Source of the DNA: Singulisphaera sp. GP187
GTDB lineage: Bacteria; Planctomycetota; Planctomycetia; Isosphaerales; Isosphaeraceae
NCBI RefSeq assembly: GCF_900129635.1
Contig: NZ_FSRB01000003.1
Span: 744,001-808,000 of the forward strand
Length of the DNA stretch: 64,000 nucleotides
Reading direction: 5' to 3'
Part shown: piece by piece, positions 39,578-47,525 of the stretch
How positions within the stretch are numbered: position 1 is the stretch's first letter
How the letters are laid out: every line of letters begins with the position of its first letter
Translations under genes and position numbers: made by a program
Notes under the pieces: generated by a model
What the model was told of the DNA's origin: nothing
The model's input: only the letters and a program-made list of their open reading frames with translations
The model's database searches: none

Positions 39578-39931
39578 TCAAGCTGTGACAACTCGCGTAT
39601 CTGCCTCTTCGCCCAAACGAGCCGGGCGGATGATGATTTCGACATCGCTCCCGAGTGCGTTGAGGAACCGGAAGAGCCGGTCAGTGGAGAACCCGTCGAG
39701 CTTACCGCGCATGAGTGCCGAGACTTTCGGTTGGTCAATCCCGAGGAGCTTTGCGGCTCTCAGTTGGGTGAGCTTTCGCTCGGCGATGATCGTGCAGATG
39801 CGGTGGACCAGTTCAGCCTTGGCAAAGAGTTCTTCCGGATTCTTGAGGCCAAGGTCGGCAAACACGTTGCCGCTCGATTCCTCAATCCTGAGCGGTTCCT
39901 CGTCTTTCTTCATCCGCTCTTCTTTTTTCAT
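39578..39931 (-). CDS. higA: XRE-family antitoxin (HigA-like)
   Basis: A 117-residue helix-turn-helix protein. The DNA-binding segment is LTQLRAAKLLGIDQPKVSALMRGKL (about residues 54-78), close to the HigA/XRE antitoxins (the COG5606 type), with a C-terminal ALGSDVEIIIRPA strand typical of the group. GGAGG lies seven bases before the ATG. Its first 50 bp overlap the 3' end of the upstream toxin gene. It should bind both the toxin and the operon's own promoter. Confidence 0.85.
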   Translation of the reverse strand: MKKEERMKKDEEPLRIEESSGNVFADLGLKNPEELFAKAELVHRICTIIAERKLTQLRAAKLLGIDQPKVSALMRGKLDGFSTDRLFRFLNALGSDVEIIIRPARLGEEADTRVVTA

Positions 39932-40286
39932 GGTGTTCCTCCGCCGCTTTCAACCGCCATCGGATGAGTTCCCGTTCCGCCGTTGGCGTCTTGATACCTT
40001 TTTTCGATTTCTTCTGGAATGCATGGAGGACGTAGACGGCCCCCGCGAACTTCACCGTGTAAACGGCCCTGAAAGTGTCACGATCGTGGTCCTCCACAAC
40101 CTCGAGCACTCCTGCACCGCCAACCCCTTTGAGTACTTTCGCGTCCTGATGCTTGCCGCCGAGTTGGGCTTGCCGAAGGGCAAAACCCATGACACGGCAA
40201 ACCTCATCGGGGAACTCCTTCAAATCGCCACGGCTCGATCCCATCCAGAAGAGTGGCTTTGAGTCGCCTGAAGGTTCGTGGCTCAT
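39882..40286 (-). CDS. higB: RelE/HigB-like toxin (Gp49 family)
   Basis: A 134-residue protein of the phage-derived Gp49-like / HigB family (RelE superfamily), which cut mRNA at the ribosome. Landmarks are WMGSSRGDLKEFPDEVCRVMGFALRQAQLG, VEDHDRDTFRAVYTVKFAGAVYVLHAFQKKSKKGIKT, and ERELIRWRLKAAEEHHEK, the usual order for this family. The toxin gene precedes the antitoxin, as in higBA loci, and the genes overlap by 50 bp. The ATG at 40286 was chosen; the frame is open to 40349. Confidence 0.88.
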   Translation of the reverse strand: MSHEPSGDSKPLFWMGSSRGDLKEFPDEVCRVMGFALRQAQLGGKHQDAKVLKGVGGAGVLEVVEDHDRDTFRAVYTVKFAGAVYVLHAFQKKSKKGIKTPTAERELIRWRLKAAEEHHEKRRADEERRGTAQD

Positions 40287-40454
40287 TCTATGCCAATTCC
40301 AGCATAACCGTGATTGCGTGTCGAGGGAAATGAAAATCAGGCCACTCATGGCGGGTCGAGTGGAACCTGGGGCCTCGAGACGCTAGAATAGCAATAATGA
40401 TTCTTGATTTATGGCTCGGCGTTCTCAACGCCGGACCCGAGATTTTCTTTCAGG

Positions 40455-40958
40455 ATGTGGCTCGTGTCGAATTCCGCACCGCTTGATCCCCTCGTGGTTT
40501 CCGAGAGCCCGGAAGAAAAATTCCGGGAGTTTCTCGAGATTCGCGGCGAGAAGCTGACCGAGCCCCGGCGCATCCTGATCCGCCATATCTTCGATTCCCA
40601 CAAGCATTTCGACGCCGACGAACTCGTGGCCGACCTGCGTGAAGCGGGGCGGCGCGTGAGCCGGTCGACAGTTTACCGCACCCTCCGGCTCCTGGTCGAA
40701 GCGGGGCTGCTCCGCGAGCTTCGCCTCACGAACCGAAGTGCGTACGAGCACGATTACGGCTACCCGTCACACGACCACTTGCACTGCACCGAGTGCAACA
40801 CGATCGTCGAGTTTCGCAACGAAGAGATTCAGAAACTGCGCGAGGCGATCAGCCAGGAACACGGATTCCGCTCGTCCGGCCATCGGTTCGTCATCTCGGG
40901 CGTCTGCCCCACCTGCAGCCGCGCCCGCAGCCCACGACGCCGGCTCGATCTCATCTGA
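40455..40958 (+). CDS. Fur-family transcriptional regulator
   Basis: A 167-residue metal-dependent regulator. The winged-helix part has KLTEPRRILIRHIFDSHKHFDADEL and VSRSTVYRTLRLLVEAGLL (recognition helix), followed by the metal site region YPSHDHLHCTECNTIVEFRNEEI. Two CxxC pairs, HCTEC and CPTC near the C-terminus, form the structural zinc site. The metal sensed (iron, zinc, or peroxide signal) cannot be told from these residues alone. Start at ATG 40455; an upstream frame exists to 40404. Terminated by a strong hairpin (40980-41001). No metal-uptake gene lies beside it. Confidence 0.92.
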   Translation: MWLVSNSAPLDPLVVSESPEEKFREFLEIRGEKLTEPRRILIRHIFDSHKHFDADELVADLREAGRRVSRSTVYRTLRLLVEAGLLRELRLTNRSAYEHDYGYPSHDHLHCTECNTIVEFRNEEIQKLREAISQEHGFRSSGHRFVISGVCPTCSRARSPRRRLDLI

Positions 40959-40979
40959 GTCGATCGAATCCCAAGGCAA

Positions 40980-41001
40980 ACGGGGAGCTTGTGCTCCCCG
41001 T
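40980..41001. terminator. GGGGAGC hairpin (REP-like copy 2) between convergent genes
   Basis: ACGGGGAGC-TTGT-GCTCCCCGT, nine-base stem and four-base loop, 22 bp past the Fur-family stop. Its strength and position suggest bidirectional termination; the same core occurs at 12179 and 41025. Confidence 0.62.
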
Positions 41002-41024
41002 CATTTGTTGCCTTGTTGGTGTCA

Positions 41025-41041
41025 GGGAGCACTCAGCTCCC
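41025..41041. repeat. REP-like GGGAGC hairpin, copy 3
   Basis: GGGAGC-ACTCA-GCTCCC, 24 bp from copy 2, between the convergent Fur-family and phosphodiesterase genes. Confidence 0.45.
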
Positions 41042-41059
41042 CGCTTGCCGGGATCGACC

Positions 41060-42694
41060 TCATTCCAGGTAGCCAAGGTCGGCCAACCGCTGTTCGATGA
41101 TCGCTTGCTCTTCGGGCGTGTAGTCGAACTGGGCCCGATGAGGCCCGACGACGGCCGTGGTCGCAGGATCCTGGCGGACAGTGGGGAGCTCGGAAATGCA
41201 GGGGAGGGGCTTCCCCTCAATGTGCCCCGGGATCGGGAGCCCGAGCAGCTTCAGGACCGTGGGGGCGATGTCGGGCAGCTCGGCTTGAAGCGTCCGGCCC
41301 GGTTCGATCCCCGTCCCGCAGAGCGCGACGATTCCCTCGGGGCGATGCGTGCCGGGCAAGTTCGCGTCCGGTTCGACCCAGCCTCGGCCGGGGGTGAGCT
41401 TGGTCCGAACCCAGTACGACTCGTCGGGCAGGGCGATCAGGTCGGGGTAACCTTCGCGGGCCGGGTCGAGGTTGTACGCCTCGGCGGTCGAAATGACCAA
41501 CGGGAACAAGGGAGTGCCCGAATCCGGGTGCCGGGCCTCGGCCAGCGCCTGCGAAGCCGCGACCCGCGCCTCATCGATTTGCCGGGGAGTCGCCAGCGGA
41601 GCGCCGGCCCGCCGGTCGGTCGAGTTCAGATAAACCATCGCCGCCGTATCTTGGTGGGGCGCGAAGGCGAGGGTCCGCTTCCAGTCGAACGGGAACTGGG
41701 CTTCCACCGAGAGATCGAACGACGAGGAGCGCGCCGACGGATCGTCGCGTTTCGCGCCCCAGAGCCGCGCGTGATCGGCGGCTTGCTTGGCCCGACGGAC
41801 CAGTTTGCCCGAGACCCCCGGCACCCGCGCAACGCCGGCTTCGATCAGGATCCGGTTCACATGGATTCGGCCCAGGCACGGCCCGAAGCCGTGGTCGCTG
41901 ACCACCAGGACCCCCGCGTTGCGTCGGTCGGCCAGTTCGACCAAGGTCCCGATCGCCCGGTCGAGCCCACGCATGACTTCGCCCGCCGCGTCATTCCAGG
42001 GCGGGTTGTCGATGCCGGTTTCATCCACGTTCAAGTAACGCCAGGCGCGATGCTGGAACGGGTCGAGGTTCTGGAACTGGACCATCAGGGCCGACCAGTC
42101 GGGCACCATCCGGTCGGCGAGCACGCCCCCCTCGGCGCGTCCCATGAACGACTCGGCCGTGAGCCGGGCGTTCTCGGTCAGCTCTGCGAGCGACTGCGGG
42201 GCGCGTTTCCAGAAGTAGCGGAGGCTGTAGTTGGGCACCTCGGCGCGAAGCCGTTCGGCGAATTCAGGGGCCCCCGAGAGTGCGGCGTCGAGATGAGGTG
42301 CATCCATGCCCGAGACGACCACGCCCCGGACGTCGAGCGGCGGGTAGGTCACCGGCACGTTCAGGCTGACCACCGACCGGCCGGCCTGGGAGAGCAGGTG
42401 CCAGAAGGTCGGCACGCGCACCCGGGCCGAGTGATTGACCTTCATCTGACCCGCGGCCACGTCGTAGTAGCGGTGGTCGAAGACGCCATGGCGGGCCGGA
42501 CCACAACCGGTCATCATCGTCGTCCAGGCGGCCGACGTCACCGGGGGGACGATCGACCGCAAGGTCCCATGGGCCGTCCGGGTCAGGAGCGCGTCGAGAT
42601 TCGGCATCAGGCCGCGCTTCCGCATCGGGTCGAGAACGGTCCACGTGGCGCCGTCGAGTCCGAGAATCACGAGGCGGTTGAGCGTTGTCGACAT
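41060..42694 (-). CDS. Alkaline phosphatase-superfamily phosphodiesterase
   Basis: A 544-residue protein of the type I phosphodiesterase/nucleotide pyrophosphatase branch. It opens with RLVILGLDGATWTVLDP, where Asp is a metal ligand, followed by the nucleophile region PPVTSAAWTTMMTG near residue 50, GVVVSGMDAPHLD and the later metal motif VVSDHGFGPCLGRIHVN near 280. There is no signal peptide, so it is probably cytoplasmic. GAGGTCG lies about seven bases before ATG 42694. Substrate unknown; related proteins act on nucleotide-sugar or phospholipid phosphodiesters. It is 75 bp downstream of the methyltransferase gene on the same strand. Confidence 0.86.
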   Translation of the reverse strand: MSTTLNRLVILGLDGATWTVLDPMRKRGLMPNLDALLTRTAHGTLRSIVPPVTSAAWTTMMTGCGPARHGVFDHRYYDVAAGQMKVNHSARVRVPTFWHLLSQAGRSVVSLNVPVTYPPLDVRGVVVSGMDAPHLDAALSGAPEFAERLRAEVPNYSLRYFWKRAPQSLAELTENARLTAESFMGRAEGGVLADRMVPDWSALMVQFQNLDPFQHRAWRYLNVDETGIDNPPWNDAAGEVMRGLDRAIGTLVELADRRNAGVLVVSDHGFGPCLGRIHVNRILIEAGVARVPGVSGKLVRRAKQAADHARLWGAKRDDPSARSSSFDLSVEAQFPFDWKRTLAFAPHQDTAAMVYLNSTDRRAGAPLATPRQIDEARVAASQALAEARHPDSGTPLFPLVISTAEAYNLDPAREGYPDLIALPDESYWVRTKLTPGRGWVEPDANLPGTHRPEGIVALCGTGIEPGRTLQAELPDIAPTVLKLLGLPIPGHIEGKPLPCISELPTVRQDPATTAVVGPHRAQFDYTPEEQAIIEQRLADLGYLE

Positions 42695-42769
42695 CGGCAC
42701 GACCTCAAGAAGTAGGGACCGAGACAAGACCGGTTGGACCACCCATGCGAACTGTCACCCACGGCGCAA

Positions 42770-43474
42770 TCAGCCCGCATTGGCGAGCTGACCCTCGACG
42801 TCGAGGGTAAAATCGGCCGAATAGTAGTCGGAAACCTGGTACCGCTCACCCTTGGAGCGATAGACCCGCGACAGCCCGCGCCGAACCTTCTCGGTCAACG
42901 GCAGGCCCTCTTCGGTCTTCCGGAGCCAGGCGCGGTAGGCCAGGGCCAACTCATCGGCCTTGCGGGCGAATCCGGCCGGGCTCGGGCCTTTGACACCCAG
43001 GGCCATCACCGAGTGCGGAAACTTGTGATAGCCCTGATAGCCGGTCAAGCGCGCGGCGTACGGGGACATCATCCGCCGCAAGCAGTTCGGGGTCATCCGC
43101 CAGTAGTCGTCGGGATAGCCGTGGATCCGAAAATTCAAGGGGGACGTGATCACGAACAGGCCGCCCGGCTTGAGCACCCGGAAGACCTCGTCGAACGCCC
43201 TGCGGACCTCGAACACGTGCTCGAACGTCTCGATGCAGAGGATCGTTCCCGCCGTTTCATCGCCGAGGGATATCGCGCTGACGTCCTCGACGCGATCGAC
43301 CCCGGGGCCGGGTCGCATATCGCAGCCCACGTATTCCCGGCCGGGAAACATGGAACGCAGGTCGGCGTAGTCGAGCTGTCCTTCCACCTGGTATGAGCCG
43401 AACTCATAAACGGGGCCGGGACATTCAAAGTTTTCGGCCACAAGGCGGCAGAACGCCTTATTATGATCGCGCAT
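42770..43474 (-). CDS. SAM-dependent methyltransferase (type 11-like)
   Basis: A 234-residue cytoplasmic methyltransferase. The SAM-binding start is PVYEFGSYQVEGQ near residue 20; motif post I is REYVGCDMRPGPGVDRVEDV, and ILCIETFEHVFEVRRAFDEVFRVLKPGGLFVITSP contains motifs II-III, the usual FEH...LKPGG pattern of this class. A PDDYWRMTPNCLRRMM segment follows. ATG 43474 has GGAGGAGC about nine bases upstream. It may be co-transcribed with the phosphodiesterase gene downstream. Substrate unknown. Confidence 0.88.
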   Translation of the reverse strand: MRDHNKAFCRLVAENFECPGPVYEFGSYQVEGQLDYADLRSMFPGREYVGCDMRPGPGVDRVEDVSAISLGDETAGTILCIETFEHVFEVRRAFDEVFRVLKPGGLFVITSPLNFRIHGYPDDYWRMTPNCLRRMMSPYAARLTGYQGYHKFPHSVMALGVKGPSPAGFARKADELALAYRAWLRKTEEGLPLTEKVRRGLSRVYRSKGERYQVSDYYSADFTLDVEGQLANAG

Positions 43475-43612
43475 CGCGGGCGCTCCTCCATGAGCACACG
43501 GGCCGAGGCCGAACGGTCGGCCTGACGGACAATTCCGGTTTGCGCGGATCTTATGACAAGCCGGAATCGGGGTCAATGCGAACCCCGAATCGACTCACGA
43601 CAAGAAACGGGG

Positions 43613-43637
43613 GACAGGGGGCATCAGCCCCCTTGTC
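43613..43637. terminator. Hairpin between mqnE and the methyltransferase gene
   Basis: GACAGGGGGC-ATCA-GCCCCCTTGTC pairs over ten bases with one bulged base. It lies downstream of mqnE on the minus strand and may terminate it. Confidence 0.45.
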
Positions 43638-43752
43638 TTTGTGACCTGGTGACGTGGCTTCGGGTGCGAGCGCCGGAAGTCCTTCGATGACTCGACAGCG
43701 CTACCTGGTGGGCCGTGCCCAACCTACAAAATACCCTCTCTCACACACGCAC

Positions 43753-44901
43753 TTACTTCGCCATCCCCGAAAGGGTGACCACGTCGATATGTTCGCGCGA
43801 GGCCCACTGCCCCCCTTCACGCTCGACCCGATGGTAGAGGGTGTCGCGTTCGACCGGGATCCGGCCGGCCTCGACGATCAGGCGCTGGATCTCGGCGACG
43901 GTCACTTCCTGGGGAGTCTCGGCGCCGGCTTCATGGTAAATCTTCTCGTGGACCACGGTCCCGTCGATATCGTCGGCTCCGAACGACAAGGCGACCTGGG
44001 CGGTCTTGATGCCGAGCATCACCCAGTAGGCCTTGATGTGCGGGAAGTTGTCGAGCATCAACCGGCTGATCGCCATCGTTTTGAGGTCCATGACCCCCGA
44101 CGGCTTGGGCAGCTCGTCCATCCGCGAATTATCAGGGTGGAACGCGAGCGGGATGAAGGTCTGAAATCCCTTCGTCTCGTCTTGCAGTTCGCGGAGCCGG
44201 ATCATGTGGTCGATCCGGTGCTTGGCCTTGTCGATGTGGCCGTAGAGCATGGTCGCGTTGGAATTGAGGCCGAGCCGGTGTGCGGTCCGATGCACGTCGA
44301 GCCAGGTCTCGGTCGACGCCTTGGCTCCGCAGATCTCGGCGCGGACCTCGGGGTGGAAGATTTCGGCTCCCCCCCCGGGCAGGCTCCCCAGCCCCGCCTC
44401 GATCAGGCGCTGGAGGATCTCCTCGACCGAGAGCCGCGAGATCTTGGCGAAGAACTCGATCTCGACCGCGGTGTACGCCTTGATGTGAATCTCGGGGGCC
44501 GCCTCGCGGATCCAGCGGACCACGTCGACGTAGTATTCAAACGGCAGCTTATGATGCAAGCCACCGACGATATGCAGCTCGGTCGCCCCGCGCTCGTGCG
44601 CCTGGCGGGCCCGCTCCACGATCTGCTCCTGGGTCATCACGTACGCACGCGGGTCGTTGAGGTTGGCCCGGAAGGCGCAGAAATCGCAAGTGTAGACGCA
44701 GACGTTCGTCGGATTGATGTGCGTGTTGACGTTGAAGTAGCCGAAGTTGCCGTTGTACCGCTCGCGGACCAGGTTCGCCATCGAACCGAGCGCGAACAAG
44801 TCGTTCGACTCCTCCAAGGCGATGCCGTCGTCAAAGCTCAAACGCTGCCCGGCCTCGACTTTTTCGCGGATCGTCTCCATCCGGGATGCTTCAGACGACA
44901 T
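43753..44901 (-). CDS. mqnE: Aminofutalosine synthase (radical SAM)
   Basis: A 382-residue radical SAM enzyme that joins SAM with 3-[(1-carboxyvinyl)oxy]benzoate to make aminofutalosine in the futalosine route to menaquinone. The cluster-binding motif is CVYTCDFC (Cys68, 72, 75) after NVNTHINPTN. IVGGLHHKLPFEYYVDVVRWI, GGGAEIFHPEVRAEIC and YGHIDKAKHRIDHMIRLRELQDETKGFQTFIPLAFHP are MqnE-like and separate it from MqnC and CofH. It implies that this organism makes menaquinone through futalosine; the other mqn genes are not in the window. The gene stands alone on the minus strand. Confidence 0.93.
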   Translation of the reverse strand: MSSEASRMETIREKVEAGQRLSFDDGIALEESNDLFALGSMANLVRERYNGNFGYFNVNTHINPTNVCVYTCDFCAFRANLNDPRAYVMTQEQIVERARQAHERGATELHIVGGLHHKLPFEYYVDVVRWIREAAPEIHIKAYTAVEIEFFAKISRLSVEEILQRLIEAGLGSLPGGGAEIFHPEVRAEICGAKASTETWLDVHRTAHRLGLNSNATMLYGHIDKAKHRIDHMIRLRELQDETKGFQTFIPLAFHPDNSRMDELPKPSGVMDLKTMAISRLMLDNFPHIKAYWVMLGIKTAQVALSFGADDIDGTVVHEKIYHEAGAETPQEVTVAEIQRLIVEAGRIPVERDTLYHRVEREGGQWASREHIDVVTLSGMAK

Positions 44902-44985
44902 GACCTGACCTACCTCTCTTTGATCGCACCAATCCCTGGGCCGACTTCCATGACACTGCGGCCTGTCCCTTCTCTTTTTGTCATT

Positions 44986-45297
44986 TTAGTCCGAATTGAA
45001 AGAATCATCAACGGGAGTGGACATAAGGGATCCTCCCTTTGGCCTTGCCGGGCGCTTGGCGAGGGTCTTCCGCCAGTTGACCAGGCCGATCGCGAGGCAG
45101 GCCGTCATCAAGATCAGCACGGCCCCGGTCACGAGGCCGAAGGTCCACCACTCGACCGGTCGGTCGGGGGGCCAGCCTGGGCTGGCCCCCCCTTTGATTG
45201 TCTGGGTAATCGCGATCGGCCCGCTGACGGTGAGGACCGTCAGCAGGCCGAGGAGGACGAACGGGGTCTTGGGGAGCGCAACGGGTGTCTGGCTCAT
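44986..45297 (-). CDS. Small two-helix membrane protein coupled to proS
   Basis: A 103-residue protein with two hydrophobic segments, TPFVLLGLLTVLTVSGPIAI (about 11-30) and TFGLVTGAVLILMTACLAIGLVNW (about 52-75), joined by a Gly/Pro-rich loop. It has no recognised family. Its ATG overlaps the proS TGA by four bases, so translation is coupled. A 26-bp near-perfect palindrome (45166-45191) falls in the loop-coding part and may be a repeat that entered the gene. Basic residues after helix 2 place that end in the cytoplasm. Function unknown. Confidence 0.7.
   Translation of the reverse strand: MSQTPVALPKTPFVLLGLLTVLTVSGPIAITQTIKGGASPGWPPDRPVEWWTFGLVTGAVLILMTACLAIGLVNWRKTLAKRPARPKGGSLMSTPVDDSFNSD
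45166..45191. repeat. Palindromic repeat inside a coding sequence
   Basis: GGGGGGCCAGCC and GGCTGGCCCCCC are exact 12-base inverses around TG. The element lies within the small membrane-protein gene, over the codons for the Gly/Pro loop between the two helices. Confidence 0.8.
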
Positions 45298-47066
45298 TGG
45301 CCTTTCGCCGCGGCGCGGGCGATTCGACGCTCGATACAGGTGGCGGCGAGCCCCTTGCGGGTCGCCTCCAGTTCGGCGAGGATCGCCTCGCCGGCGGTCG
45401 CCGCCGAAACCTGGTGAGCGGCGGCGTCGGTTCGCCACTTCACCTCGATCGTCCCGTCCTTGAGTCCGCGCTCGCTGATCACGATGCGGAGCGGGATCCC
45501 GATCAGGTCGGCGTCCTTGAACTTCACCCCCGGACGCTGTTCGCGATCGTCCATCAGGACGTCGATTCCGGCCTCCCTGAACTGCGTTTCGAGCGTTTCG
45601 GCCGCTTCGAGCACCGCCGCATTCTGGGGCTGAAGCGGGACGATCAAGACCTCGTAAGGGGCGAGCGGCAAGGGCCAGACGATGCCGTTGGCATCGTGCC
45701 CCGCCTCGACGGCCGCGGCGACGATCCGGTTCACGCCGATCCCGTAGCATCCCATGATCAACGGGATCTCGGCCCCCTTGTCGTCGAGGAAGGTCGCCCC
45801 CATCGCCTTTGAGTACTTGGTGCCGAGCTTGAAGACGTGGCCGACCTCAATGCCTTGCTTGACGATCATCGTCGCGCCGCAGCGAGGGCAGGGGTCCCCT
45901 TCGGCGGCGTTGCGAAGGTCGACCACGCGCTCGAGCGGGAAATCACGGCCGGGGACCACCCCCTTGAGGTGGATGTCGACCGCGTTGCCGCCGACCACGA
46001 CGGTGGGCATCGCGGCCACCGAACGGTCGATCGCCAGGGGGATCTTGATCGCGATCGGGCCGAGGAAGCCCATCGGAGCGTCTGTGACCTTTTCCACGGT
46101 CGCCGCGTCGGCGGCGACAAGGGTGGTCGCCTCGAACGTGCGGCGGACCTTGGCCTCGTTGGCCTCATGATCGCCGCGGATCAGGACGGCCACCGGCTTG
46201 TCGTCGGCGAGGAAGACGAGCAGCTTGGCGGTGGTCGACTCGTCGACCTTGAGGAAGTCGCAGACCTCCTGGATCGTGCGTCGGCCGGGGGTCGCCACTT
46301 CCTCGAACGGGATCGTCGAGTCGGCGAACTTCGGCGCGGCCGGCAGTTCGCCAATCTCAGCGCGTTCGCGGTTGGCCGCGTAGTCGCAGGCCGGGCACTG
46401 GACGACGACGTCTTCGCCGGTCGACGACGGGACCATGAATTCGTGGGAGCTGTCGCCGCCGATCGGCCCGCTCTCGGCCTCGACGATGACGTACGGGATC
46501 CCACAACGATCGAAGATCCGGCAATAGGCCTCGTACATCGCGTCGTAGCTGGCGTTCAACTGTTCCACGTCGGCGTCGAAGCTGTACGCGTCCTTCATCA
46601 GGAACTCGCGGGTCCGGAGAATGCCGAACCGGGGGCGAGGCTCGTCGCGAAACTTGGTCTGGATCTGGTAGAGCGTGATCGGAAGCTGGCGGTACGACTT
46701 GACGAGGTCGCGCACCAGGTCGGTGATCACTTCTTCGTGCGTCGGCCCGAGGGCGATCGTCTGGTTGCTGCTGATGGTCAACTGCATCAAGAGTTCGCCG
46801 AACGTCTCGTACCGGCCCGATTGCTTCCAGAGCTCGACCGGCTGAAGCGCGGGCATCAAGAGCTCGGAGGCGCCCGCGGCGTCCATCTCCTCGCGAATGA
46901 TCTTGATCACCTTATTGAGGACGCGAAAGCCGAGGGGAAGATAGGTATAGGCTCCCGCACCCAGCTGGCGGACCATCCCCGCGCGGAGCAGGAAGACGTG
47001 GCTCGGCGCCACGGCATCGGCCGGGGTTTCTTTCTGCGTCGGGATCAAGGCTTTCGACCAGCGCAC
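45294..47066 (-). CDS. proS: Prolyl-tRNA synthetase (bacterial type with editing domain)
   Basis: A 590-residue class II synthetase. Motif 1 region is FRVLNKVIKIIREEMDAAGASELLMP, motif 2 is TKFRDEPRPRFGILRTREFLMKDAYSF near 150, and motif 3 is LIMGCYGIGVNRIVAA near 460. Between motifs 2 and 3 lies the ~180-residue INS editing domain (residues about 230-410) that hydrolyses misacylated Ala-tRNA(Pro), so this is the bacterial long form. The anticodon-binding domain follows (YEVLIVPLQPQNAAVLEAAE). The start is the GTG at 47066, with AGGAGC seven bases upstream, not the ATG at 47153. The downstream small membrane-protein gene overlaps its stop. Confidence 0.96.
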   Translation of the reverse strand: MRWSKALIPTQKETPADAVAPSHVFLLRAGMVRQLGAGAYTYLPLGFRVLNKVIKIIREEMDAAGASELLMPALQPVELWKQSGRYETFGELLMQLTISSNQTIALGPTHEEVITDLVRDLVKSYRQLPITLYQIQTKFRDEPRPRFGILRTREFLMKDAYSFDADVEQLNASYDAMYEAYCRIFDRCGIPYVIVEAESGPIGGDSSHEFMVPSSTGEDVVVQCPACDYAANRERAEIGELPAAPKFADSTIPFEEVATPGRRTIQEVCDFLKVDESTTAKLLVFLADDKPVAVLIRGDHEANEAKVRRTFEATTLVAADAATVEKVTDAPMGFLGPIAIKIPLAIDRSVAAMPTVVVGGNAVDIHLKGVVPGRDFPLERVVDLRNAAEGDPCPRCGATMIVKQGIEVGHVFKLGTKYSKAMGATFLDDKGAEIPLIMGCYGIGVNRIVAAAVEAGHDANGIVWPLPLAPYEVLIVPLQPQNAAVLEAAETLETQFREAGIDVLMDDREQRPGVKFKDADLIGIPLRIVISERGLKDGTIEVKWRTDAAAHQVSAATAGEAILAELEATRKGLAATCIERRIARAAAKGQ

Positions 47067-47525
47067 GGGATCGCTCCTCGCTCGATTGCGGACATTAGGG
47101 AGTCCGAGACACACACCTGAATCCCGTTTGCGTCGGGCCAAGGCGGAGGCCACGGAACGGATAATCTACCAGATCGCCCCCCGAGCGCGGAGCGCGGTCT
47201 TCCCGGCCGATCCGGTTCGACCTGCAAACCCAGACGAAACCCGACGTTCCGATCGCTCGTTATCTTGTTCACGGCACGACCCAAAACCTCGGAGAGCGGC
47301 GAATTGCCCCCAATTTCAGCCACTCCGCCGGACGACAATTTAGACCAGTGTCCGATGGCCCGAGATCGAATGCAAACGCAAACGCGTTCGCGAACGGGCC
47401 GCACGGAGTGCGTCGTCTCGCCGAAAATCAACAAGGTTGATGGTTGGGGGATCCGGTCCACGGCCCTGAGCTTCTACGGAAAAGGCTCGGGAGGCCCTGG
47501 ACCCTCGGCCGCAGGGAGGTGTTCG
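47067..47525. other. Divergent intergenic region, proS / CARDB gene
   Basis: 459 bp with no recognised gene. The plus frame of the CARDB gene is open upstream to 47265, but that part has no protein features. No leader RNA such as a T-box is evident, and I see no clear promoter. Confidence 0.4.

Noticed and set aside
40793-42715. Plus-strand open frame of ~640 codons opposite the phosphodiesterase
   Set aside because: Shadow frame; the minus strand carries the conserved metal-site motifs.
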